The notes: generated by a model from the sequence alone, not told the origin. A stretch of DNA of 64,000 nucleotides from Molossus alvarezi (GCA_037176705.1 CM073887.1:56071001-56135000), one strand, 5' to 3'. Shown: positions 36,591 through 48,420, counted from the stretch's first letter. Translations and numbers: made by a program.

Positions 36591-36940
36591 GTGGTACAGC
36601 AGAGGAATTAATTAGTTTATCCTGGACTCATGCCTAGGGTCTTAAATCCTACATAGTAACCATTTTCAGGTTAGATACCTCTAACCTTGATAACATTGAT
36701 TTTCGGCCCTCTGAAAGAAAAATTTCCATGAATATCTGGGTAGAAAGGATACCCTGTTTCCCACCCCAAAGTATTTTCATTGAGCTAAAATACAAAACTG
36801 GGAAGGACTTGAGAGAGGGAACAAGAGGAAAAAGGTATTGAAAAAGGGTTCACAATTTGACCCAATTGGAAATTCAAAATATGCTGAAAGAATTGATATA
36901 ACCAAAAAGTATAAAAGGCACTCCTTGGATTTTGTGCCTT
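36591..36940. other. Unassigned DNA
   Basis: Nothing recognised between the end of the old L1 and the ERV pol remnant. Confidence 0.3.
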
Positions 36941-36949
36941 TAAAACTTG

Positions 36950-37660
36950 ATTTTGAGTTAATGTTATCATTTCTTATAATAGTAATTCACAAACCTTCAT
37001 GCAGTTACTCAATACTAGGTTAAGTTAGTTATGCCTGGGATCTCGTTGAAGCAATGCACCCCATGATCTTAGGGGAATTACTGACTATATTATAGAGGAC
37101 AAATTGGTGCACTTCACCTTAATCATCAGAACAACTGGTTTTGCTTAATGGTCATAACACTCTTAGGCCAAAATACTCCATAATGAGCAGGAAAGCTCTG
37201 AACCAATAGTTCATAAATTAAAATTAAATGAAAATAACTCTTTACCACTTCCAAATTGGTTTTACAAAGTGGGACTTCATGGTCCTTACCCCTTAGAAAA
37301 ATTAGTGAAGATAGCCTAATATAAATTTAACAGGGACTTCAAGGAATAAAAACTGTTCTAAGAAACCTTTTAGGAAGAAGTGATCATCCCCAGAGCTTTT
37401 CCTTTGAATAGCTGAATCTAGCCTGTTCTTAAATCCAGAAAGAATGAATGACACCTCACAGTGGACTACCACAACCTTGAGACTGTGGTCACACCAAAAA
37501 AAATTCCTATACCCCATACCCAATATTATGAAATGACTGATTTTATCCACTCAGCACCTGGTAAACATTCTGCTGTCACAGATTTGGTTAAGTCTGTTCT
37601 GCTCGGTACCTATTTTAACAGCCTCTTAGCTGCTGTTGGACTTCACCTCTGAAGGGACAT
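36950..37660 (+). pseudogene. Degenerate ERV pol (reverse transcriptase N-terminal) fragment, copy 1
   Basis: The frame in 37461-37652 carries an LTVDYxNL-like motif, a short PIP segment and an SAVTDL stretch. This is the start of the retroviral reverse transcriptase fold (fingers/palm), including the region of the first catalytic aspartate. No YxDD motif follows. Stops and frameshifts upstream show it is dead. The same stretch, ending just after the LTVD-type point, occurs at 56940-57470. It is most like class I ERV pol; the family is not assignable. Confidence 0.65.
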
Positions 37661-38235
37661 GATACACGTTTACCTGATTACTCTCAGAAAACCTCAGTAC
37701 AGTTACCACTGTGCACAGCTTCTGCAGGCAGGATCTGAATTGCATTTACCTTCCTCCAGGAGAACAGGTATGACATGACATTCATGACATTCTCCTTTGT
37801 GAATGTTCATTTAACATATCTCAGAAAAGGTGTTCACAAAAAGGGAATGGTCCATTGCCTGAAACATGAGGCCTTGATGCCTTGGTTACTTTTTTAAAAA
37901 ATATGTCAATTAATACAATGCCATGACCTTTCTGACAACATGAAAAATAGCTGTAGTCCTTCTCAGCACCCACAACATTTTGTAGATTATTTGGGAGACA
38001 TTATATTTCTTGTTTACAGATTTTACTTGAACTTGTTTATGCTGTTACTTGTGTACTGCCCCACCTTGAATGGGCACCCCTGCCATCGAAGGCTGTAGAC
38101 AACTTAAATTGCCATGCAACAGGCACACCTGGTTGTGTCCTCAGAGACCTCCTCACTATAAGGTTTTATCCACCACCTCTCAGACCTCCTGAAGTTACCC
38201 ATGATGAACTTCTATTGTAATTTCTGTTTTTCTCT
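37661..38235. other. Unassigned, possibly ERV-derived
   Basis: Continues from the pol remnant without a clear boundary. No motif recognised, no open frame of note. Confidence 0.3.
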
Positions 38236-38239
38236 TTTT

Positions 38240-38960
38240 TCAGTTGTTAATTTCATTAATCTTGTCAAAGAACTAGCTCTTTTGTTTTGATTTTCTTTAT
38301 AGGGTTTCCTTGATTCCTTTTCTAATTATTATTTCCTTTATTTTGCTTACTATGGGTTTAATTAACACTTTATTTTTTTAACTTGGATGTTTGTATTAAT
38401 TAGTATAGATTTTTTTTTACTAAAAAAAAATTTTTGTTTGAATTTCCAAAATATGCTGGTACACATTTTAATTTTTATTTTTTGAAAGATAATTTTGCTT
38501 GATACAGAATTATAGTAGAGTGGTGTTTTTCTTTTAAAACTTTATTATACTCTGCTCTTTTCGTGCATGATATCTGATCGGAACTCTAACTGTAATCTTT
38601 GTTTCTTTGTAACTGATTTGTTTTCCTTTCTGTTTTTTTTTTCCCCAATATATTATTTTGGTCTTTGACTTTTGTCTACTTAAATATGAGAGAATTAGTT
38701 GTGCATTTTTGTTGTTTTTCATTATTAGTGTGCTCTGAGCATCCTGGATTGACAGTGTGTCATTCATCATTATTTTTAGGAAAATCTTAGTGATTGTTAC
38801 TTCACTGATTTCTTCTGTTCCTTTTCTGTCTTTCTTTCCCTTCATGTAGTCCCATGATATGGATTTAAGTTTTCTGTTTAAAGAAAGTCACTAAATTTCA
38901 TGGATATTGTATTCTGACTTTTTTTTGGTCTTTTTTTTTTTTGTCTTTGCATTACACTTT
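38240..38960 (-). mobile_element. Old LINE-1 fragment, antisense
   Basis: T-rich antisense L1 text with landmarks 'aaagaactagctcttttg' and 'gataattttgcttgatacagaatt'. The minus frame 38534-38845 is Lys/Ile-rich degenerate ORF1-like sequence. Confidence 0.6.
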
Positions 38961-39119
38961 AGTGAGATATCTTTTTAGTACAGGTCATGTTAAGAACATA
39001 ATATTTGGGGCATATTTTATAATGTTGTGTTTATTTTCTCTTTTCCACTTTCGGGGACACTGAGTTGTCCTGATCTAAATGATCTAATGGATCTAAAAAG
39101 AGTTCAAGTTTTTTTGCCT

Positions 39120-39600
39120 TTTTATTGTAATGTCAGAAAAAAACAGCTCCCAAGTTAGGTAAATGCCAGACCAGACACTGCAAGTCTCTTGACTCCTTGT
39201 TTTCGTTATTGACTGTGACAGCGATAAGCCTCACCCCCCTTCTTTCCCCTGTGCCCTTCTGAACCGGGTGGTAAGAAGCGTTTGGGCTTTCTTCTTGGGA
39301 GTAGCAGGTGGCTGAATCCACACAAGTTCCTGCTCTTGTGTGTGAACTCTCATCTGAGCCCACCCCCTAACCTCATAAAATGAATCCATGCACCTTTTCT
39401 TGTTCTCTGAAAGTATTTTATCCTTTTCTGAGAGGCCTGCCTTACTATCCCAAGACCTAACTTATGGTTGTAATAAACCCTTTCATACTCTGTTGATAGT
39501 GTGTGGTGTCACCAGCTGAGGGATTCCCATGCTTAGCGGTTGAGCTACCATGGTCCTTTTCTCCACAGGGGAGCTTGGAAATGACAGAAGGGAGGGCACT
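39120..39600 (+). mobile_element. Probable solo LTR
   Basis: A non-L1, moderately GC stretch with a plus-strand polyadenylation signal (AATAAACCC near 39473) followed by about 90 bp ending CTCCACA, as in an R-U5 region. It starts near TGTCAG. I could not find matching target duplications, so the ends are approximate and the call tentative. Confidence 0.45.
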
Positions 39601-40491
39601 GTCTAGCTATATAAATAATACCCTTGTGTTTGTTACAGTTGTCTGTAGTATTCTATACAAGTTTGTAGTTTAGGAGCAGTCTGCTAAACTATATGGCCTA
39701 GGTATTTGGTAGTCTATGCCATTTAGTTTTGTGAAAGTACACTCTACATGTTCCCACAATGATAGAGTTGCCCAAACTGTGCATGTCTCAGAATGTATCC
39801 CCATAGATGAGTGGCACCAGACTGTCACTTTCTAGATAATCATTTTGGACAGAGAGAGAAAGGAAGAATTGAGTCTGATTAATATAACACAAGAAAAAAA
39901 GCAATGCTGGTCTGTATGAATATTACTCAGCCAGCTTCATCTGATGACTTTTGATGATCTAGAGAACTTTAAGGTGCTATGGTTACCTGGACCTTGTTAA
40001 AACTGACATTGTCGTAGGCCTTCTGAACTTATGTTTGGTGATGGCAACAGAACAAAAAGCTTTTAATATTGAGTATCTATTTATTCACTGAAACCTATGC
40101 AGATTTAACCTTCTTCCTCATGGAGTGCTATAAGTGGTAAGTAGTAGGAAAAAAAGATTAAGTTATTTTCACCAGGAATTGATCATCTTAAAATGATAAT
40201 ATAGTATTTGTTTCATTTCTGGAGCATTTCTTTCTATTCCCAACATGCTGTTAACCCTTCCATTATAATGTGATCATGGTAAAAATGTATAAATAATTTC
40301 CATGTAAATAATGATGGTACTAAATTTAGTAAGAAGTGATTGTGGACAGGATGTAAGTTTCTGATGATCAAGTCATAGTGTAAATGTTTGGAGATGACAG
40401 AATCGTACATAACTTTCCCATAAATGGAGTCTGTGTGTCCAGTTCAGTCTGTCTCATAAATTTTACTGTACACATATTTGTGGTGTTTTAG
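39601..40491. other. Intron 1 sequence next to the KRAB exon
   Basis: AT-rich sequence without recognisable repeats, ending in the acceptor GTGTTTTAG before the KRAB exon. Confidence 0.5.
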
Positions 40492-40731
<240 letters not shown>

Positions 40732-40819
40732 TAGTCACAGCTCATTATAGAACTAGAATCTAATAATTTTTCTACATTTTCTAATACTTTGGAATCCTAT
40801 TTCTTGGTCTGCATTTTAG

Positions 40820-40880
40820 GGGAAAAATGGGAAGATCATGACATTGAAAATCAGTACAAAAGCCAGGGGAGAAAATGTGG
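40820..40880 (+). CDS. KRAB-ZNF exon 3: linker exon
   Basis: A 61-nt exon between GCATTTTAG and GTGAGT. It encodes GEKWEDHDIENQYKSQGRKC and joins exon 2 in phase 1 and exon 4 in phase 2 (GG|A). Length, position and the WEDxDIExQ pattern match the third exon of 19p13.2-type KRAB-ZNF genes. The KRAB B box proper is absent, as is usual in that subfamily. Confidence 0.9.
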
Positions 40881-41269
40881 GTGAGTAACACTCATAATAT
40901 ACAATAGTGTCTCAGGTGAGAAACCTATTATGCTATAAAAATTTTAAAAGAACCCAAACTACGCCTCCTTCAAAGTAATTACTTCTCATAAATTTTCACC
41001 AAATTACTTTTGTATATATGACATAGATGTCCAGTGTTTGCAAAATAGTTTATGTGGAAGCACCATTAATGAAGCCAAATATGAAGGCTACTGTTTTGAT
41101 AATAGCAAGTTGTCTTGCAGAGATTTTAGTGTATTCAGTGTCCAACAATTTGGACAAGACAGTAAACCTGTAATTTGCAGTAAATCATGAAAGTATAGTT
41201 CAAATATTCTACTAATAAATATAAAATTATTAACAAAGAAATCAGTAATGTGCTGCTTGTTTTTTACAG

Positions 41270-43022
41270 AAGTCAAATGGTAGAGAGAATCTGCGAAAGG
41301 AAAGAGGGTAGTCAATGTGGAGAAAACTTCAACCTTATTCCAAATCTCAGCCTGAAGAAAACTCTTCCCGGAGTAAAACCATGGGAATACAGTGTATGTG
41401 GGGATGTCTTCATACATCATTCATCCCATAATAGGGACATCAGCTGTCACACTGGACACAAGCCCTCTGAGTATCAGAAATATGGAGAGAAACCTTATAA
41501 ATGTAGTGTATGTGGCAGAGCCTTCACTTATATTCAGTTTTTTGAAAAGCATGGAAGAAATCACAATGGAGAGGAACTATATAAATGCGAAGAATGTGGA
41601 AAAGCCTTCATGTGGCTCAAAAGCCCTCAAAGAGACATGATCACATATACTGCAGATGCTCCTTTTAAATCTAAGGTGTATGCAAAAAACTTTAGTTCTT
41701 CAGCTTCTCTTCAAACATGTGAGAGAACCCACACTCTGGGGAAACCATATCAATGTAAACTCTGTGGAAAAGCCTTTCGATATTATAAAAGTTTTCAAAG
41801 ACATGAAAGGAATCACCCTGGAGAGAAACCCTATGAATGTAAAAAGTGTAGTAAAGCATTCAGGTACCCCAGTCATCTTCAAATACACGAAAGAACTCAC
41901 ACTGAAGAGAAGCCCTATGAATGTAAGGAGTGTGGAAAGACCTTCAGATCTTACAGTTCCTTACAACCACACGAAATGACTCACACAGGAGAGAAACCCT
42001 ATGAATGTAAGGAATGTGGGAAAGCCTTCAGATATTACAGTTCCTTACAAATACATGAAAGATCTCACACTGGAGAGAAACCCTATGAGTGTAAAAAATG
42101 TAGCAAAGCATTCAGCGCTCCCAGTTGTCTTAGAAAACATGAAAGAATTCACAGTGCAGAGAAACCCTACAAATGTAAGGAATGTGGGAAAGCCTTCAGA
42201 TTTTACAGTTCCTTACAAACGCATGAAAGGACTCACACAGGAGAGAAACCCTATGAATGTAAGCAATGTGGAAAGGCCTTGAGATACTACAGTTCCTTAC
42301 AAATACATGAAAGGATACATACAGGAGAGAAGCCCTATGAATGTAAGGAATGTGGAAATGCATTCAGATGTAACAGTTTCTTAAAAATACACAAAAAATC
42401 TCACACTGGAGAGAAACCCTATGAATGTGAAAAGTGTAGTAAAGTATTCAGTACTCCTAGTAATCTTCGAATACATGAAAGAACTCATACTGCAGAGAAA
42501 CCCTATAAATGTACAGAGTGTGGGAAAGCCTTCAGATATTATCGTTCCTTACAAACACACGAGAGGACTCATACCGGAGAGAAGCCCTATGAATGTAAAC
42601 ATTGTGGGAAAGCCTTCATCTGTCGCACCACCATTCAAAGACACATGAAAGTGCACACTGGAAATACACCTTATCAATGTAAGGAATGTGGAAAAGCTTT
42701 CACTTGCCTTAGTTTGTATCAAAGACACGAAAGAACTCACACTGGAGAGAAACCCTATGAATGTAAACAGTGTGGAAAAGCCTACAGAGATCACAGTTCT
42801 TTACAAAGACATGAAAGGACTCACACTGGAGAGAAACCCTATGAATGTAAGGAATGTGGGAAAGCCTTCATTTGTAACAAAATTTTTCGAGTACACATGA
42901 TGAGAGTGCACACCGCAGAAAAACCGTATAAATGTGAAGAATGTGGGAAAGCCTTTAGTCATCCTTATTCCTTTCGAAGGCATGAAAGAACTCACTGGAT
43001 AAAACCTCTTGAATGTAAATAG
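41270..43022 (+). CDS. KRAB C2H2 zinc-finger protein, finger exon (647-aa protein in total)
   Basis: A DNA-binding KRAB zinc-finger repressor acting in the nucleus. The exon follows TTTTTACAG and encodes residues 64-647. The spacer (65-139) includes a dead finger lacking its first Cys. Finger 1 (from 140) keeps CxxC and HxxxH. Fingers 2 and 3 have lost ligands. Fingers 4-18 (residues 224-643, nt 41748-43007) are 15 consecutive fingers with all zinc ligands and mostly TGEKP linkers; finger 17 has a four-residue His spacing. Helix residues -1/3/6 include Y/S/R, Y/H/I, S/S/P, Y/S/I, A/C/K, F/S/T, Y/S/I, C/F/I, T/N/I, Y/S/T, C/T/R, C/L/R, D/S/R, C/I/V and H/S/R for fingers 4-18. The TAG at 43020-43022 cuts a 19th finger after LECK. 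Closest in style to ZNF44/ZNF700/ZNF440-type genes; orthology is not established. Confidence 0.93.
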
Positions 43023-43090
43023 TGTGGAAAAGACTTCAGTTGGCCCACATCCTTACAACTCCCCTGGAAAAGAAATACAAATGTAAATAA
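43023..43090 (+). pseudogene. Decayed finger 19 beyond the stop codon
   Basis: Directly after the TAG, the same frame reads CGKDFSWPTSLQ, the middle of a C2H2 finger. The frame then degrades (LPWKRN, then YKCK-like text in another register). The ancestral protein was therefore longer, and the stop has replaced a residue between the finger's two cysteines. Confidence 0.8.
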
Positions 43091-43343
43091 CATAAAAAGG
43101 ATTGATATAAATCGAGTTAGTTATAATGATCTAGAAAACTTTCAATATTAAGGAGTTGTCATTAAAGTAGTAAACACATTATGTTAACTAGTTTTTTTTT
43201 AGTGCATAATTGGGATTTCTGCTACAGTAGATCCTTTGGAAATTCAGGAGTTAGGGGAACCCATTTTCCACACAGTTGAAAATTTGTGTGAAACTTAAGC
43301 CAGCCCTTTGCATAAATGAATACCAAACCAAGAACTGAAAATA

Positions 43344-43450
43344 CAGTCGACCCTTGAACAGCCCACGTTTGAAACTGCTCAGGTCCACATTTAAATTCTG
43401 CAGAAAAGTGGACCTGTGCATTTCAAACTCATGTTTAAGCATCAGTTATT
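43344..43450 (+). mobile_element. MER2/Tigger-like DNA transposon fragment
   Basis: Begins ACAGTCGACCCTTGAACAGC and continues TTTGAAACTGCTCAGGTCCAC, which resembles the terminal sequence of the TcMar-Tigger MER2 family. Only one end is recognisable. Confidence 0.65.
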
Positions 43451-43805
43451 TTTAGAAATATTGAGGTGAAATAATTCTACAATTTGTCTTTCAATAAGTA
43501 CATAACATTAATAGGTGGTACATTTTTATCATCAGTTAATAACATTCTCTCTACATTTTGAAGCCTGTTAGATCCATGGCTGAATTCATGTTTATTTCTA
43601 ATGTGCAATTAGGTTTAATTTTTATCATGTTTTTTTTTTCATGTTAAGGGGCCATTAAAAAAATAACACTTTGGTATTTGTTGGGATTTCCCTACTGGTT
43701 TTATGACAGTTCCTGGATAGTTCCATTATATATATTCACTTTCTTACTGAAAAAACTCCTTTTGTAGGATATTGGGTATTAGATACTTTTTCCATTTTTG
43801 ATTCT

Positions 43806-43811
43806 AATAAA
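43806..43811 (+). terminator. Candidate polyadenylation signal
   Basis: AATAAA about 785 bp after the zinc-finger stop codon, within AT-rich sequence and with no closer canonical hexamer that I noticed. The position suits a 3' UTR of this gene class but is not proof. Confidence 0.35.
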
Positions 43812-44555
43812 CATTTGGAATGACTTTTTAAGTATGTCAAGTTTATGAAATATTTTAGTTTAATGTGATTATCATTTTTATATTTCAGTCTTAGCTCTTA
43901 TTTTATTTCTGACTTGAATATGGTAAATAGATTTTTATTTAAGACGAGAGACCTGTAATAGAAAAAGAAAAAATAGAGTTGGAAATATCACCCCTGTGGG
44001 TAGTTTTAGGAACTAGATCTTTTGGAATCTGTACCCTTTGTGGTTCCATGTTAGACATTATGAACAGCTCCATAGTGTGAGATTTGGAAGGCAGAAGTGA
44101 AGAAGGCATTACACTGTAGAGCCACTGTACAGGCAAAGAGAGGTACATAGTTACCATCTTCCACCTCATTTTTAAAATTCTTTGCCCTTCCAGTCAAGAA
44201 TATCCTCAAAACCAACGTCAACTGTTTAATTTCCATTTTTTAGGTGTAGGTTTTCACTGATGTCTTTACAAATTGCACATCAAAGATCCATCAGAGTTTG
44301 GATTTATCTTGTGTCCACCAGGAACCTGATTCAGACTTTCATGCTCGTGTCTGATTTTCCTTCTTTAGATTACATCTACATATGGTCTAAATTGTATAGG
44401 AAACACCTTATGCTGTTAATAGTACTAGTATGTGTTCTTGATTGACCATGACATCTACAATGCTGCCATCTGGGAGTTAGTTTCTCTGCTGCATATGCAG
44501 TGGCTGCCTTGACCCAATTCTTCCATGTGAGAATAAGCACCTTCCACCTGGATAC

Positions 44556-44706
44556 GTTTTTATTGATTTTAGAGAGAGAGGAAGGGGGAGAGAGAGAGAG
44601 AGGGAAACATTAATCGGTTGCCTCCTGAATGTGCCCCAACCAGGGATCGAACCTGCAGCCTTTTGGTGTAGGGGATGATGCTATAACTGAACCACCTGGT
44701 CAGGGC
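44556..44706 (-). mobile_element. VES-type SINE (internally shortened)
   Basis: A reverse-orientation SINE of about 150 bp. The AGAGAG tract, AGGGATCGAACCTGCAGCC B-box region and head ending GTCAGGGC are present, but part of the middle is deleted. Confidence 0.85.
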
Positions 44707-44916
44707 CTCAGCATATTTTATATTATGTTTGATTGCATGTGATTAAAACCATGCATATTTTTTCAAACTAACACTTATGTAGTTGCTTCATAGAAATATT
44801 TTATTAACTATTTTTAAGACATAAAATGCTAACATTTTGTTTTCCATTTCCTGAGGGGAAATATTAAAATGTCTCATTATAATTATGAATTTTCAGATAC
44901 ACTTTGCAATTTTTTT

Positions 44917-45161
44917 TTTTTTAATCCTCGTCTGAGGATATTTTTCCATTTTTTGTACAGACAGAGTGGGAGGGAGAGAGAGGAAGAGAGAGAGAGGGAA
45001 ACATCAATGTGAAAGGGACACATCGAGTGGCTGCCACCCGCACAACCAACCAGGGCCAGGGACAAACTGCAACCGAGGTACATGCCCTTAGCGGGAACCG
45101 AACCCGGGTCTCTCCGGACCACAGGTGGACGTTCTAACCGCTGAGCCAAACCGGCCAGGGC
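44917..45161 (-). mobile_element. Young VES-type SINE with TSD
   Basis: A full-length reverse-orientation SINE with the GTCTGAGGATA tail motif and well-kept promoter boxes (CGAACCCGGGTCTC, TGAGCCAAACCGG). CACTTTGCA plus T-run flanks it at 44900-44916 and 45162-45177. Confidence 0.93.
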
Positions 45162-45316
45162 CACTTTGCAGTTTTTTAATGTAATGATTATACATAGTTG
45201 TTTTCAATATTATTATGTACATACAAGTTTAGGTATTTTTTTTGTCAAGCAAATTTTATTTTTAAATCTTTCATAGACACAATTTTTTCATAAAATTTTT
45301 TTCTTTTTCTTTTAAA

Positions 45317-45518
45317 TATGCTTATATTGATTTTAGAGAGAGAGAGGAAGGGAGATGTTGAGAGAGAAACATTGATTACGTTGATCAGCTGCCTCCTAAA
45401 TGCCCCCTACTGGAGATCAAGCCCACAAGCCAGGCATGTGCCCTGACTCAGGCATCAAACTGGCAACCTCTTGGTGCATGGGACGACACCCAACCATCTG
45501 AGCCACATCGGCCAGGGC
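45317..45518 (-). mobile_element. VES-type SINE
   Basis: A reverse-orientation SINE of the older sub-type, from the TATTGATTTTAGAGAGAG tail side to the head ending CGGCCAGGGC. Confidence 0.87.
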
Positions 45519-46220
45519 TCTTTTTTATTCTTAATGCCAAAAATGTAAACCATAATTTTCTCAGCTCCCTTTTGTCAGTGACCTGCAGGTTCACACCTGT
45601 AGTGAAAAAGAGAGGGCTGATGAATTCTGATTAGGATGAACAGAAGCCATCAAGGACTGTGAAGTACAATATCAGGGTGTGCAAAGGGACTTTTAACAGG
45701 ATTTTGATTTGTGTTAGATGATTTCATTGCTATTCAAGGAAGCAAGACCTTTTTCTGTATTGAGTGCTGTGAGGAGGTGAACTTTATTCTATCGTTGGTA
45801 ATCACAATCATTTTCTAGAAGGCAAAAACAATGTATTGGACCTAAAGATAATTGGTAAGAAGCCCCAGTCAGTGATATTAGAAAGAAGAGGGAAATATAT
45901 CTTTAATTTTAGAGATATGGATACTGAATCTCCTTGTGAATGTCTTGATGAATCATGGCCACTTTGATGAAGAGGTGTGGCATTTTTGTTTTCAGCAGGA
46001 TAAGACGGCTTGCAAGGAGGTCAAGGCCAGCTACCTCTGCAATAAGGTTTGCCCTTCTTAGTTATTAAATATAGATGTATTTTCTACAGCGTATTAAAGT
46101 ATCTCAGTTAAAAAATATGTTTACTTCTTGGTATACTGTAGAATATATTTAATATCACCTCTAAGTTTGGGTTCATTGTGAGCAAACACAAACCTAGCAA
46201 GGCGAGAAGGAGTCCTTGTC
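45519..46220. other. Unassigned DNA
   Basis: No gene recognised. It may include flank or read-through sequence of the adjacent processed pseudogene, but I see no poly(A) tract to mark the boundary. Confidence 0.3.
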
Positions 46221-46224
46221 CAGT

Positions 46225-47039
46225 TAGGCCTTTCTTGCTTAGAGGCTGTACATTTTATTTTTTTAAGAGACAAACAGTTTCTTGGGTAACAAGGAGTAAA
46301 AGAGGAATTCCCAATTCCCTTTCCCTCTTCTGGTGACTGAACTACACTGAAATGTATAGCAACATACACAATTCCCTTGCAGTCCATATCTCTTGCATAA
46401 GTGCAGAGATGCCTGAGTGGTGTGACTTGCGATTAAAGTGCCACCTGTTGTGCTTTCCAGTGTATCAGCAGTTGCTACATTTTCCTCCTTGTCTTCAAGT
46501 TTCATGGTGGGAAACAGAAGTACTTCCTTGATGTTATTGGAGTCAGTGAGAAACATGATGACTTGTTGGATGCCCATGCCCCAGCCAGCTGTGGGGGCTG
46601 CCTGTAGTCCAGGGCTGTGCAGAAGTCCTCGTCTATGAATGTGGCCTCATCATTGCCAGCCTTGGTCTTGGTCTGTTTTCCAAAAGCTACTGCTGCATCC
46701 TAAGGTCATTCAACTCAGTGTAGGCATTGCCTATTTCCTTCCTTCTTCCGGACAAAAAGCTCAAAGTGCTTAGTCAGACCCTCTGTAGAGGGATGCCATT
46801 TTGCCAAAAGGCTCATCTGTGGGTGATCATAGATGAATGTAGGATTGATGCATGTCACTCAGAAACTCCCCAACATGCATATCCATTCTGGCTGTGGTCT
46901 GAGAGGAAGGCATTCAACAGCTGTGCCACAGAGATATGATCAAGAATTTTGTGAGTTTCAGAGATTAGTTTCTGGCAGCTTCACCCCAGGGCTTCCTCAA
47001 GCTCTTCTACCATGCTGATTCTCAGGAAGGAGAGAGTAC
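46225..47039 (-). pseudogene. KARS1: Processed pseudogene of lysyl-tRNA synthetase (C-terminal part and 3' UTR)
   Basis: Minus-strand frames encode recognisable pieces of the class II lysyl-tRNA synthetase catalytic C-terminus. These are a GEFL-like start, the 'CINPTFI.DHPQ' region, 'LAKWH', a 'TELND' stretch, and the motif 3 region (MGI then [15 protein letters not shown]). The usual C-terminal tail with 'ENVAT.DTLESTT' follows, then 3' UTR-like sequence with AATAAA. Frameshifts (for example between LFV and KEI), an in-frame stop and loss of the motif 3 arginine (MGIQQ for MGIDR) show it is dead. No introns, so a retrocopy. It is 5'-truncated next to a SINE. Confidence 0.88.
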
Positions 47040-47049
47040 TCTTTTTGTT

Positions 47050-47288
47050 GTTAATCCTCACTTGAGGATATTTTTCCATTGATTTTCAGACAGAGTGAAA
47101 GGGAGGGGGGCGGGAGGGAGAGACACATCGATGTGAGAGACACATTAATTGGTTGCCTCAAGCATGACCCCTACCAGGGCTGGGGATCAAACCTGCAACC
47201 CAGGTACATGCCCTTGACTGGGAACAGGACACATGACCCTTTGGTCTGTGGGCTGATGCTCTAACCACAGAGCCACACCAGCCAGGGC
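47050..47288 (-). mobile_element. VES-type SINE
   Basis: A reverse-orientation SINE with the CACTTGAGGATA tail motif and head ending CACCAGCCAGGGC. It marks the truncated 5' edge of the KARS1 retrocopy. Confidence 0.88.
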
Positions 47289-47332
47289 TCTTGATGCTAA
47301 TGTTTAAACATTTCGCTTTGCCATGCACTTTA

Positions 47333-48128
47333 TTTATTTATTTTTTCAGACTTTGGAAATATTTTAATATTTTAATGATTCAAAAGCAACCTTTTAAAAT
47401 TACATTATATATATATTTTTTAATTAATGTATTTTTGTTACAAATGTTTCTCCTTTTACTGCCATTGACACCCTCCTCCCATTCCTGCTCCCACCCCCCA
47501 CCCCGTCGCAGCATTGTTGTCTATGTCCATTGGTTATGCTTGCATAAATTCTTTGGTTTATCTCTTCCCTCCCCCCCGCCCCCTACCTTTGAGGTTTGTC
47601 AGTCTGAACCCTACTTCCATGTCTCTGGGTCGATTTTGTTCATCAGCTTATTTTATTCATGATATTCCACAAATAAGTGAGATCATGTGATACTTGTCTT
47701 TCTCTGACTGGCTTATTTCGCTTAGCATAATACTCTCCAGGTCCCTCCATGTCGTCTCAAAGGATAAGAGATCTTTCTTACAAATGCATAGAATTCTATC
47801 GTGTATATGTACCACAGCTTTTCTATCCACTCACCTATTGATGGACACTTGGGCTGTTTCCAGATCTTATCAATTATAAATAGTGCTGCTATGAACATAG
47901 GGGTACATATATTCTTTCTGATTGGTGTTTCAGGCTTCTTAGGATATATTCCTAGAAGTGGGATCACTGGGTCAAATGGCAGTTGAATTTTTAAGTTTTT
48001 GAGGAAACACCATACTTTTTTCCATAGTGGCTGCACCAGTCTGCATTCCCACCAGCAGTGTACTGGAGTCCCCTTTTTTCCACACCCTCGCCAGCACTTG
48101 TTTGATGATTTGTTCATGGCAGTCATTC
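47333..48128 (-). mobile_element. 5'-truncated LINE-1 with probable 3' transduction and perfect TSD
   Basis: Antisense L1 3' UTR and ORF2 C-terminus. The minus frame 47722-48261 keeps '[14 protein letters not shown]' and '[17 protein letters not shown]'. The 14-bp repeat TGCCATGCACTTTA flanks it exactly at 47319-47332 and 48129-48142. Between the left TSD/A-tail (TTTATTTATTTTTT) and the L1 3' end lie about 75 bp of non-L1 sequence (about 47348-47425), as expected if transcription ran past the source L1's own poly(A) site. Confidence 0.85.
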
Positions 48129-48420
48129 TGCCATGCACTTTAGAGTCATTGTACTCAATGTAGCAGAAATAAGACACTGTAGGATTTGGATATAGAGGCA
48201 TAAAACCAGCTCTTGCAGTCCTGGTGCTTATATATTTTGGGAAAAGAGAGATGGATAACAAATGGTAAAGGATGTGTTTCCCTAAATTGAGAGACTCTGT
48301 GGTTTAATGGGATATACACTGTGTTGCTCAGTGTTTACAGCAGCAAAATGTTAATGTCAAATACTATAACATTTAAAAATTTAAAGGTAAGAGAAAATCC
48401 TCTCAAAAGATGTTAAAACA

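Larger units (their letters stand above)
43091..44555. other. 3' flank / probable 3' UTR of the zinc-finger gene, then intergenic
   Basis: AT-rich sequence. It holds the candidate polyadenylation signal and an old DNA-transposon fragment. Minus frames at 43939-44236 have no recognisable content. Confidence 0.4.

Noticed and set aside
41392..42995. Other frames, on both strands, within the finger exon
   Set aside because: They are shadows of the tandem 84-bp finger repeats in the wrong frame or strand. They repeat every finger and lack zinc ligands.
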